From contig DISP01000033.1 of NCBI GenBank assembly GCA_002421995.1, positions 1 to 13,457 on the forward strand: a stretch of DNA of 13,457 nt, read 5' to 3'. The position numbers and the translations under genes were made by a program. Source of the stretch: Bacteroidales bacterium UBA6207. GTDB lineage: Bacteria; Bacteroidota; Bacteroidia; Bacteroidales; F082. Positions within the stretch are counted from its first letter, which is position 1; every line of letters starts with the position of its first letter. The notes beneath the pieces were generated by a model. It was not told the DNA's origin. It searched no databases and saw only the letters and a list, made by a program, of their open reading frames with translations. Shown one piece after another: positions 1-5,323 of the stretch.

Positions 1-5
1 TTATT

Positions 6-632
6 TTATTTGTGTTCTCTTTTTTTGAAGTAATAACCAATTGTCCAGCCAACATAAGGTCTGAATTTCACAAATATTTCATTTGTCAGCGTTTCTGATT
101 CGTATCCTGATATAAAATCTTCATTGAAAACTTGCACAGATGCGCCTGTCCCAAAGTATAGTTCGGTGGTGAGATGTTTTAGTATTAAGAACTGTTTTCC
201 AAATAAAACTCCAAACTCAGGTCCATATCTGTGTAGATTTACAGTCCTTGATGTTGAATGTAATCCGGCGTAAAAATCCAGATTCTTTGTGCGCGTATCA
301 TTGTAGCGTAAAAGTCCTGATAAAAACCATGCCTTTGGAGCTGATTTTCGTTTTGGAAAGTAATGCCGAAATGAAAGTCCTAAGGTGAAACCATTGCAAT
401 CATACATGTTTGAAATTGGAGGTCCTTCGCCTCCAGTATTGATCCAGTCAGAATTTCTGAGTGCAAAAAGAAATTCAATTGAGTTATTCGATTTTATTGT
501 TTTTTCAACAATCAGGTTTGGATTCTTATAAAATATGTCTTGAAGAATCATTGTTTTAAGCACGATTCCAGTTGATTCTTGTCCGTAAAGAAGAATAGGA
601 AATACTACTAATACTAGAATTAACTTTTTCAT
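6..632 (-). CDS. Exported protein of unknown function, probable small outer-membrane beta-barrel
   Basis: The protein has 208 residues and I do not recognise a named family. Residues 1-18 are a clear Sec signal (two Lys, a Leu/Val/Ile/Phe core, then a Gly-Gln boundary). The mature part has no further hydrophobic helix. It shows alternating polar/aromatic stretches such as FTLGLSFRHYF, AWFLSGLLRYN, YGPEFGVLFGKQF and YVGWTIGYYFKK, the look of an 8- to 10-strand outer-membrane barrel of the DUF3575/OmpA-like type. The start is an ATG right before the signal sequence and the stop is TAA, so the gene is complete. It is AT-rich like the neighbouring HEPN/MNT genes and is separated from them by about 290 bp of noncoding DNA, so it is probably transcribed on its own. 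The barrel assignment is inference from pattern; export is well supported. Confidence 0.8.
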   Translation of the reverse strand: MKKLILVLVVFPILLYGQESTGIVLKTMILQDIFYKNPNLIVEKTIKSNNSIEFLFALRNSDWINTGGEGPPISNMYDCNGFTLGLSFRHYFPKRKSAPKAWFLSGLLRYNDTRTKNLDFYAGLHSTSRTVNLHRYGPEFGVLFGKQFLILKHLTTELYFGTGASVQVFNEDFISGYESETLTNEIFVKFRPYVGWTIGYYFKKREHK

Positions 633-924
633 TTATGGCTCTTATTTTCGATTTTTCATTCGCTTGCTGCTAACGGCAGTCCGTCTAAAAACCACTCTAT
701 TTTTGATTTATCTTCAGTTCTACACCACTAAATTAGCACAAAATGCTTTGTATGGAGAGCGAATTTTCAAACACATTTTGCTTTTATTTTTTTGCCATTG
801 CCAAAACCGCTTCCCTTTTTCAAAACCAAAACCACTCCATAGGGGTTCGTCCGGGCAGGAGTTCAGGCTGTGGCTATCAGTAGGGCAAGTATGCTGCAAC
901 ATCTCTTTATTAGTGGTCGCTGCT
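633..924. other. Noncoding spacer with short repeats, possible dispersed intergenic element
   Basis: No convincing gene is present. Frames that stay open here overlap the end of the nucleotidyltransferase gene and give low-complexity peptides. The stretch holds CAAAACC copies at 802-808, 821-827 and 827-833, and an interrupted palindrome CTGC-TAACG-GCAG at 667-679. A DNA search would be needed to show whether it is a multicopy element. Confidence 0.4.
667..679. repeat. Interrupted palindrome CTGC-TAACG-GCAG
   Basis: Four-base arms surround TAACG. The overlapping 12-mer at 666-677 is, on the minus strand, GCCGTTAGCAGC. It matches GCCGTTGGCTGC on the plus strand at 2108-2119 in 10 of 12 bases, so the two sites form an imperfect inverted pair around the HEPN/MNT segment. 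Confidence 0.4.
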
Positions 925-1227
925 TCATCCTTTCTCATAAATAATGATACCAATCCGCTTGATATGCTCAATTAACTCTAAATTTTCAATCTTATCATAA
1001 ATTGATATATCAATATTATACGGCAATAATAAGTCATCAAGCGCTGTTTCAATCCTGAGAAGCGTATCTAAACTTAGCTTATTGCCAACAATACTAATGT
1101 CTATATCTGAACCTTCCCGGTAATTTCCTTTGGCCCGCGAACCATAAAGAATGGCTTTGTCAATTTCAGAACAATTGGCAAATACCGATTTTATTTTATC
1201 TATATGTATTGCTTTTAATCCGTACAT
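925..1227 (-). CDS. MNT-type minimal nucleotidyltransferase (antitoxin-like, HI0073 family)
   Basis: This is a 100-residue single-domain DNA polymerase beta-like nucleotidyltransferase. The full signature GS-X10-DXD is present: Gly29-Ser30 in YGSRAKG, then Asp41 and Asp43 in GSDIDIS, the residues that hold the nucleotide phosphates and metal. A second beta strand follows (YNIDISIYDKI, about residues 70-80). In HEPN/MNT modules this partner acts as antitoxin by adding AMP units to a Tyr of the HEPN protein; that activity is known for the MntA/HepT pair and is inferred here. The ATG shares its A with the TAA stop of the HEPN gene (TAATG), so translation is probably coupled. The length is usual for the family and no key residue is missing. 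The family call is secure; the antitoxin role is likely but untested. Confidence 0.93.
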   Translation of the reverse strand: MYGLKAIHIDKIKSVFANCSEIDKAILYGSRAKGNYREGSDIDISIVGNKLSLDTLLRIETALDDLLLPYNIDISIYDKIENLELIEHIKRIGIIIYEKG

Positions 1228-1718
1228 TATTCTTTTTCAAATAGATCCATCTGTTCTCCTGTTCTTTTGCCTTCCATTGCTACTTGAAATTTCAAAAACT
1301 CAGAATAGTATTCATTGATTATTTTTAAATATATTTCATGGGCTGTCTCTTCATTATAAGTATGGGACGTTTTAATTCGGCTTTTTATCATATCCATCCA
1401 CATATCTCCATCTCCAATAAGATTTGAAGAGAAGGCATATCTGATAGCATCTCTTGATCCTCCTATTTCTGAATTTCCTTGATAAAAAGCGTAATCTTTC
1501 ATCACATTCCAGGCCATTTCAAATGTATATTCAAAACGTTGGATTAATCCTTCTCTTATTATTTCTTCCAGAACAACATCTGTATTTTCATGGTCAATAC
1601 TCAAATCCTTATCCTTCATTTCTTTTTTAACATACTCAATAGCCTCTGTTAGTTTCAAAAGTGCTTTAGTATAATTGGAAAAACGTTGTTCCCATCTTAT
1701 GTCTTTATTTTCTGTCAT
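1227..1718 (-). CDS. HEPN-domain nucleotidyltransferase substrate-binding protein (toxin-like, HI0074 family)
   Basis: This 163-residue all-helical protein opens with the family-like DIRWEQRFSNYTKALLKL. Near the C-terminus lies the HEPN motif RX4HXY: Arg114, His119 and Tyr121 in the segment RIKTSHTY. Arg and His are the RNase residues in HEPN toxins, and Tyr is the residue AMPylated in the HepT/MntA system. The residue after Arg is Ile115, where Asn is usual, which may weaken activity. An alternative ATG at 1736 would add six residues. I prefer 1718 because the family normally starts just before DIRW, and because a promoter ending at 1747 would leave almost no leader for the upstream ATG. The gene leads a two-gene operon with the nucleotidyltransferase. 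The family is clear; a toxin role is inferred from pairing and motif. Confidence 0.9.
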   Translation of the reverse strand: MTENKDIRWEQRFSNYTKALLKLTEAIEYVKKEMKDKDLSIDHENTDVVLEEIIREGLIQRFEYTFEMAWNVMKDYAFYQGNSEIGGSRDAIRYAFSSNLIGDGDMWMDMIKSRIKTSHTYNEETAHEIYLKIINEYYSEFLKFQVAMEGKRTGEQMDLFEKE

Positions 1719-1746
1719 TGAGTTTTCTTTTAACATTAAAACTTTC

Positions 1747-1778
1747 TAAAGGTAGGGATTTTAATTATTTAGTTCAAA
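1747..1778 (-). promoter_or_regulatory. Bacteroidota-type promoter for the HEPN/MNT operon
   Basis: On the minus strand there is TTTG (1778-1775), then 20 nt, then TACCTTTA (1754-1747). This matches the Bacteroidota -33 TTTG and -7 TAnnTTTG pattern with one mismatch (final A for G). The predicted transcript start lies about 20-25 nt before the ATG at 1718 and only a few nt before the ATG at 1736, so the site bears on the choice of start codon. Confidence 0.5.
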
Positions 1779-1780
1779 TT

Positions 1781-1792
1781 TAATCGCGATTA
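1781..1792. promoter_or_regulatory. Perfect 12-bp palindrome TAATCGCGATTA, operator candidate
   Basis: The palindrome is perfect and sits two bases upstream of the -33 element of the HEPN/MNT promoter. That position would suit a dimeric repressor or activator. The short CG-rich core stands out in very AT-rich DNA. No regulator gene is in the window, so binding by the module's own proteins or by an outside factor is speculation. Confidence 0.4.
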
Positions 1793-1840
1793 GGTAGCAT
1801 TGCATTCAGTTTTGCCCATTTACTAACTAAACACCAATTC

Positions 1841-1994
1841 AGGGCAGATTAGTCCACATTGGCCATAAGAGTCCCGAGATCAAATCATTGATATTCAAGT
1901 GTAAAGTGTTTGAAAAAAAAGTGTAAACTTTTCATGGTGTTGCACTTAGCATTTCAAAATTAATTGCTTTTTCTTTATCTGCAACATCTGCCCT
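1841..1994. repeat. Inverted repeat AGGGCAGAT / ATCTGCCCT
   Basis: Two perfect 9-bp arms at 1841-1849 and 1986-1994 are separated by 136 nt of AT-rich DNA. They could be ends of a small relic element or a chance pair. Confidence 0.35.
1913..1932 (-). terminator. Weak AT-rich hairpin with T tract
   Basis: The arms AAAAGT (1917-1922) and ACTTTT (1927-1932) have a 4-nt loop. Read on the minus strand, the hairpin is followed by a run of T. The stem has only one GC pair, and the site lies about 310 nt past the POT transporter stop, so a role as terminator is doubtful. Confidence 0.25.
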
Positions 1995-2179
1995 TAATTT
2001 TTTATCAGATCGGCCGGGCTCTTATCTTTGAAAGGTTTAAGGTGTTTGTACGGGTAAAATCCGGTTGGTTTTAGGGCTTTTGTGTTGCATCAGCTCCCTT
2101 AATGTGAGCCGTTGGCTGCGGTTTGGTGTGTATGCCGGCGTTGATAACCCTCCTGTCGTTATCGGCTACATGCGTTTTG

Positions 2180-2204
2180 CGGGCACAAAATTGTTTTATG
2201 CCCG
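2180..2204. repeat. Strong hairpin downstream of the POT transporter
   Basis: CGGGCA (2180-2185) pairs with TGCCCG (2199-2204). Inside it, AAAA (2187-2190) pairs with TTTT (2194-2197) after one C/A mismatch, leaving a 3-nt loop. An outer pair, ATGCGT (2170-2175) with ACGCAT (2214-2219), could extend the fold. It lies about 40 nt past the transporter stop. There is no T run after it on either strand, so it is not a classical terminator, but it may protect the mRNA 3' end. Confidence 0.45.
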
Positions 2205-2245
2205 GTTCGAGCCACGCATTACATCAAAAGTGAATAATCCAAAAA

Positions 2246-3541
2246 TCAGTTTTTGGGTGCAAGAAATTTGTTGTAGAGCAACAATCCGGCGATTGTGAAA
2301 ACGCCTATCAGACTGAAAATGAACCATAAAAGACCCGGTTGCTGGAGTTCGTCCACAAAACGGACGTAAAGCAAAGCGCCTAAGATGCCTCCCACACCAC
2401 TTCCGATCACGCCATAGAGGAACGAATATCCCTGGTACAATGCCTTTTTGTCGGGCGGAGCAATCAGTCCCACATAAGAGAGGAATTTCGGATGTGCCGT
2501 CATCTCGCCGAGCGAAAAGATGAAAAGCCCGAAAATGAAAACCCATGCGTGCATCGAAACAGCCAGGATGGCCATGCCCACAGTTCCGAGGGCGATGCCA
2601 AAGATCATGGTGGGAAGGGCTTTGGTGTTTTTCACAAGACTCGAAATGAACAATTGTAGGGCAATGATGGTGCCTGCGTTGATCACCGTAACATGTTCGG
2701 CCTCGAACTTCCAATTGCTCTCGATGCCCAACAATGCCAAGAAGCCATTCACGGTGGTGTTCACAGGCGTCATGTCCACATAGTCGGTCATATACCACAA
2801 CACGGTGTCGAACATCTGGAAATATAGAATCCAAAACATGGAGTAGATCACAATCATGCTCACAAAACGAAAATCTTTCAGCACCATCACCACGCCGCTC
2901 AGTACTTCAACGAGGCTTTTGCTGCTGGCGGGCCGTTTTGGTTCTTTATACACAAAGATGTTGAGAATCAGCAGCCATCCGGTGCCGATGGCAGCCATAA
3001 TAAAGATGTAGGACCACGAAATGCCTTTGAGATAGGGAATGAGGATGAGCGGAAAGATGAATGCGCCCAGGTTGATGCTCCAGTAAAAGATGCCGAAACC
3101 GAGACCGCTGTTGCTTTCGTTGGTTTCGCGCGAGATAGTGCCGGAAATCACAGGTTTAAAAAGTCCGGCACCGACAGCCATGAGCAGCAGACTGAGAAAA
3201 ACCAGGGCATAGCTGCTTGATAAACTCGTGAGAAAATAGCCCGTACTCATGATGGAGAATGCAAACATCAACATGCGGCGGTAGCCAAAACGATCGGCCA
3301 GAGCGCCTGAAAGGATCGGCAGGAGGTAGAGCAGGGGTGTGATGGTGCTTTTGATCACGCCAACGCCTTCTTTGCTGAATCCAAGTCCGCCATCGGCTGT
3401 GTTCATAACAAGATAAACCGAAAGCACCGACATGACGCCATAGTACGAACCACGTTCGAAAAACTCCATGATGATGACAGTCCAGTAGTTTTTTGAGAAC
3501 GACCGAAAGCCGTTTTTTCCTGATGATGCAGCCGATGCCAT
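2246..3541 (-). CDS. Proton-coupled oligopeptide transporter (POT/PTR2 family, MFS)
   Basis: This is a 431-residue inner-membrane carrier with about 12 hydrophobic helices. The POT signature ExxERxxYYG is present in helix 1: Glu26, Glu29, Arg30 and Tyr33-Tyr34-Gly35 in EFFERGSYYG, residues tied to proton coupling and peptide binding. The MFS loop motif GALADRFGYRR follows at 79-89, then GAGLFKP at 124-130 and the second family signature FYWSINLG at 152-159. The family imports di- and tripeptides with protons; substrate choice cannot be read here. I use the ATG at 3541 because the frame upstream encodes a polar, uncharacteristic extension. The gene stands alone, with gene-free DNA of about 500 bp on both sides. 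It is shorter than many POTs because it lacks long extra loops, but is within the bacterial range. Confidence 0.93.
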   Translation of the reverse strand: MASAASSGKNGFRSFSKNYWTVIIMEFFERGSYYGVMSVLSVYLVMNTADGGLGFSKEGVGVIKSTITPLLYLLPILSGALADRFGYRRMLMFAFSIMSTGYFLTSLSSSYALVFLSLLLMAVGAGLFKPVISGTISRETNESNSGLGFGIFYWSINLGAFIFPLILIPYLKGISWSYIFIMAAIGTGWLLILNIFVYKEPKRPASSKSLVEVLSGVVMVLKDFRFVSMIVIYSMFWILYFQMFDTVLWYMTDYVDMTPVNTTVNGFLALLGIESNWKFEAEHVTVINAGTIIALQLFISSLVKNTKALPTMIFGIALGTVGMAILAVSMHAWVFIFGLFIFSLGEMTAHPKFLSYVGLIAPPDKKALYQGYSFLYGVIGSGVGGILGALLYVRFVDELQQPGLLWFIFSLIGVFTIAGLLLYNKFLAPKN

Positions 3542-3785
3542 AATTTTCTGTTTGATGAAGAGGACAAAGATAGGAATTTCGCTTTCTCTTTTTGCCCGGC
3601 ATGATAAGGTCTGCAAGCTGTTATTGCCGGTCAGCATCAGCAGTGCATTGCCGGATAGATTTTAAAGGCGGTTTGGTTGACTGCTGTTTAGACGGAGCCT
3701 GCCTGAAAATATTTAAGCAGCTCAATATCAATGTGTAATACTGACTTTTGTGTTTTTCGGGCAGACAATTGTAAGCATTTACATG

Positions 3786-3826
3786 AAAAAGCCTGCATCC
3801 CGATCTAAATTCGAAGCTCGGATTGC
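3786..3826 (-). terminator. Possible terminator of the TonB receptor / DUF4249 / DUF3788 operon
   Basis: GCATCCCGA (3795-3803) pairs with TCGGATTGC (3818-3826) except for two mismatches in the middle. In the minus direction the hairpin is followed by AGGCTTTTT. It lies about 200 nt past the DUF3788 stop, beyond the tandem repeat. The imperfect stem and the distance keep confidence low. Confidence 0.3.
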
Positions 3827-3899
3827 ATGAAAAGACTTCGGTAGTGTTCTTTTTTTTAACCGCAGTCCACGAAGGAGGCGCATAGGACGCAGAGAAGTA

Positions 3900-4027
3900 T
3901 CGCTCCGTTCGCTTCATCGCTCAGTTCGCTAAAGTCGTTCCGTTCGCTTCGTTCGCCCCGTCGCTTCGTTCGCTCAGTTCGCTCAGTTCGCTCCATTCGC
4001 TCCGTTCGCCAAAGTCACCCCGTTCGT
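3900..4027. repeat. Degenerate 9-bp tandem repeat, consensus TCGCTCMGT, about 14 units
   Basis: Units begin with TCG at 3900, 3909, 3917, 3926, 3935, 3944, 3953, 3961, 3970, 3979, 3988, 3997 and 4006. Weaker copies follow at 4015 and 4024. All units are 9 bp except two of 8 bp (3909 and 3953). The pair at 3970 and 3979 is identical (TCGCTCAGT). TCGCTAAAG (3926) and TCGCCAAAG (4006) recur 80 bp apart, which hints at duplication of a larger block. The last partial unit contains the TAG stop of the DUF3788 gene on the minus strand. There are no spacers, so it is not a CRISPR. Confidence 0.85.
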
Positions 4028-4441
4028 CTATAATACCGTAAGCTTATAGCGGATTATTTCAAAAAGCGCATCCAATTGTTCGATATTGCTGATTTCGAGC
4101 GTGAGAGGTTTGAGTTTTCCAACCTTTAGGCAATTGGCAAAGGCTGTTTTGATGTCATCGTTGACATTCAGCTCCTCTATTCCGGCTGCTGTTGTATCGG
4201 TGAAATAGAAGCTGATTTTCAGGAAATCTTCCCATGCCGAGAGCCAAAATATGGTTTTCTTTTTGAAGGCAGCCTTGAAAAGCCATGCTTTTCCATCGTT
4301 GTAATAGCGCCATTCGCCTGTGATGCCGTGCTCTGAGCCGAGCCTCGGCAGCAAGGCCGACCATGACGCATAAACCTCCGGCTTGAGGGTGTTTTTCAAT
4401 GCCTCTTCGGTGGGTTGCAGTGTTTCATCGCGTAACAACAT
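4028..4441 (-). CDS. DUF3788 family protein
   Basis: A 137-residue soluble cytoplasmic protein with no signal peptide or membrane segment. The segments GEWRYYNDGKAWLFK and KKKTIFWLSAWEDFLKISFYF (about residues 41-75) are what I recognise as the DUF3788 core; its function is unknown. The conserved Trp, Tyr and Lys residues suggest a ligand- or nucleic-acid-binding fold, but that is speculation. The start is the ATG at 4441, which lies 13 nt after the stop of the DUF4249 gene. A longer frame would overlap that gene by more than 100 bp and is rejected. Position and spacing make it the third gene of the TonB receptor operon, although the family often occurs alone, so a shared function is not implied. 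Its TAG stop abuts the 9-bp tandem array. Confidence 0.85.
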   Translation of the reverse strand: MLLRDETLQPTEEALKNTLKPEVYASWSALLPRLGSEHGITGEWRYYNDGKAWLFKAAFKKKTIFWLSAWEDFLKISFYFTDTTAAGIEELNVNDDIKTAFANCLKVGKLKPLTLEISNIEQLDALFEIIRYKLTVL

Positions 4442-4454
4442 GGTCTGGATTTTT

Positions 4455-5318
4455 CTATTTGCCGGGGATTGTGTTAAGATCAATTTCTGTGATAAATGAT
4501 TGATAGCCGGCAAACACGCCAAGACCGCCTTCGATATTTGAATACACCGGCGTTGGTTCGGCAAAGGGGTTGTCGTCTTCGAAGTTGTTGATCGAGCGGT
4601 GATAATTGAAGTAGTGCTCGTCGGTGCTGAACAGAAGCAGGTTGATTTTCCTGTTGTTTTCTGAAGTAAAGTACAGCCAGGGTGATTTGTAGGTGAAATA
4701 TTCGCCGTCTTTGTTGACGTCGCTCACAAACTCTTCGCCGTTTTGAAACCAGATTGTTTCGTAATAGCCTTCGTAGGGCATTGGTCCCCACTGATTGAAA
4801 AACCCGGCCGAAACGCGGTAGTAATCGCCTTTGCCGGCTTTGTCAGCAAATCTGAAACCGAAACTGTATTCGTAAAAATTGCCCGGGTTTTTATCAACAG
4901 TAATATTCTCGGCCTGAGGCGGTGCCATGGCAGGAACGGTGCAATGGGCCGTGACTTTTTCTCCTTTGGGTGTGTTTACTTCGAGCCAATAGGTTTTGCC
5001 TCCTACTACTTCCATGTCTGTTGAGTAATAGGATTTAAGATAAGGATCAAACAGGAGTGTTGTTGTGCTGCTTCCGTTGTTGATCTTTACAATTGCATCA
5101 CTGACAGGGCTATAGCCGTCATATGACCATGATGTCAGTGTGTAAAGCGGACGGCTGTAGTAAAGCTGAACAGCAATTGTGTCGGCCCCGGCGCGCAGAT
5201 AGCTGCTGACAATAATCTTTGGTGATGTTGTGGGCGCTTCAACTTCCGAAACCATGCTTTCGCACGAAAACAGCAGAAAGAGCATCGCTATTAGGAGTAT
5301 ATGGAATGATGTTTTCAT
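4455..5318 (-). CDS. DUF4249 family lipoprotein, partner of the TonB-dependent receptor
   Basis: A 287-residue lipoprotein. The signal sequence is hydrophobic and ends in the lipobox LLFSC with the modified Cys at residue 19. The mature chain starts with a short linker, then beta-rich segments such as PKIIVSSYLRAGADTIAVQLYYSRPL and, at about 90-125, a fibronectin-like stretch with YWLEVNTPKGEKVTAHCTVP, typical of DUF4249. In Bacteroidota these proteins are usually encoded right after a TonB-dependent receptor and are thought to sit at the outer membrane, perhaps as a surface lid or ligand-binding partner; the ligand is unknown. Here only 5 nt separate the receptor stop from the ATG at 5318. 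A TTG three codons upstream could extend the frame but would overlap the receptor stop; the ATG is preferred. The chain is complete, ending after ITEIDLNTIPGK. Confidence 0.9.
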   Translation of the reverse strand: MKTSFHILLIAMLFLLFSCESMVSEVEAPTTSPKIIVSSYLRAGADTIAVQLYYSRPLYTLTSWSYDGYSPVSDAIVKINNGSSTTTLLFDPYLKSYYSTDMEVVGGKTYWLEVNTPKGEKVTAHCTVPAMAPPQAENITVDKNPGNFYEYSFGFRFADKAGKGDYYRVSAGFFNQWGPMPYEGYYETIWFQNGEEFVSDVNKDGEYFTYKSPWLYFTSENNRKINLLLFSTDEHYFNYHRSINNFEDDNPFAEPTPVYSNIEGGLGVFAGYQSFITEIDLNTIPGK

Positions 5319-5323
5319 GGCTT

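Larger units (their letters stand above)
1793..2245. other. Gene-free spacer between the POT transporter and the HEPN/MNT operon
   Basis: No frame here looks like a protein. The left part is AT-rich. The right part, from about 2010, is richer in GC and dense in hairpins. It includes a 9-bp inverted repeat (1841-1849 with 1986-1994), an AT-rich hairpin (1917-1932), AGCC-GTT-GGCT (2107-2117), GATAAC/GTTATC (2143-2163) and a strong hairpin (2180-2204). Confidence 0.5.
3542..4027. other. Gene-free region between the DUF3788 gene and the POT transporter
   Basis: This stretch serves as the 3' side of the DUF3788 operon and the 5' side of the transporter. Going from right to left it holds a 9-bp tandem array, a GC-rich stretch at 3856-3899, a T-flanked hairpin near 3795-3826, and about 250 bp of ordinary sequence that should contain the transporter promoter. 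I could not find a convincing -33/-7 pair. An open frame of 98 codons across it is driven by the repeat and has no family features. Confidence 0.5.

Noticed and set aside
664..975. Open frames on both strands across the spacer next to the nucleotidyltransferase gene
   Set aside because: They overlap the end of a real gene, have low-complexity composition and no recognisable domain; treated as chance frames.
666..2163. Integron attC sites at GCTAACGGC and GATAAC...GTTATC
   Set aside because: The cores do not fit the RYYYAAC / GTTRRRY pairing rule, and no integrase is visible. I kept only the weaker statement of related inverted ends.
2165..2230. tRNA-like GGTTCGAGCC at 2204-2213 within a hairpin-rich stretch
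   Set aside because: The bases that would form the T stem do not pair around TTCGA, and there is no anticodon or acceptor stem at the right distance. A tRNA is excluded.
2065..2298. Plus-strand frame of 77 codons
   Set aside because: It crosses the hairpin cluster and the end of the POT transporter gene and has no protein-like pattern.
3542..3637. Longer version of the POT transporter starting at 3637
   Set aside because: The added 32 residues are polar and unlike the short N-termini of the family; the ATG at 3541 leaves a normal start just before helix 1.
3621..3917. Open frame of about 98 codons on the minus strand
   Set aside because: It is produced by the GC-rich and 9-bp repeat DNA, has no family-like features and lies in an intergenic region; not treated as a gene.
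3900..4027. Possible CRISPR array
   Set aside because: The 9-bp units are contiguous and degenerate with no unique spacers, and no cas genes are near.
4442..4564. Longer version of the DUF3788 protein starting at 4564
   Set aside because: The extra 41 residues would overlap the DUF4249 coding region and do not look like the family; the ATG at 4441 fits better.
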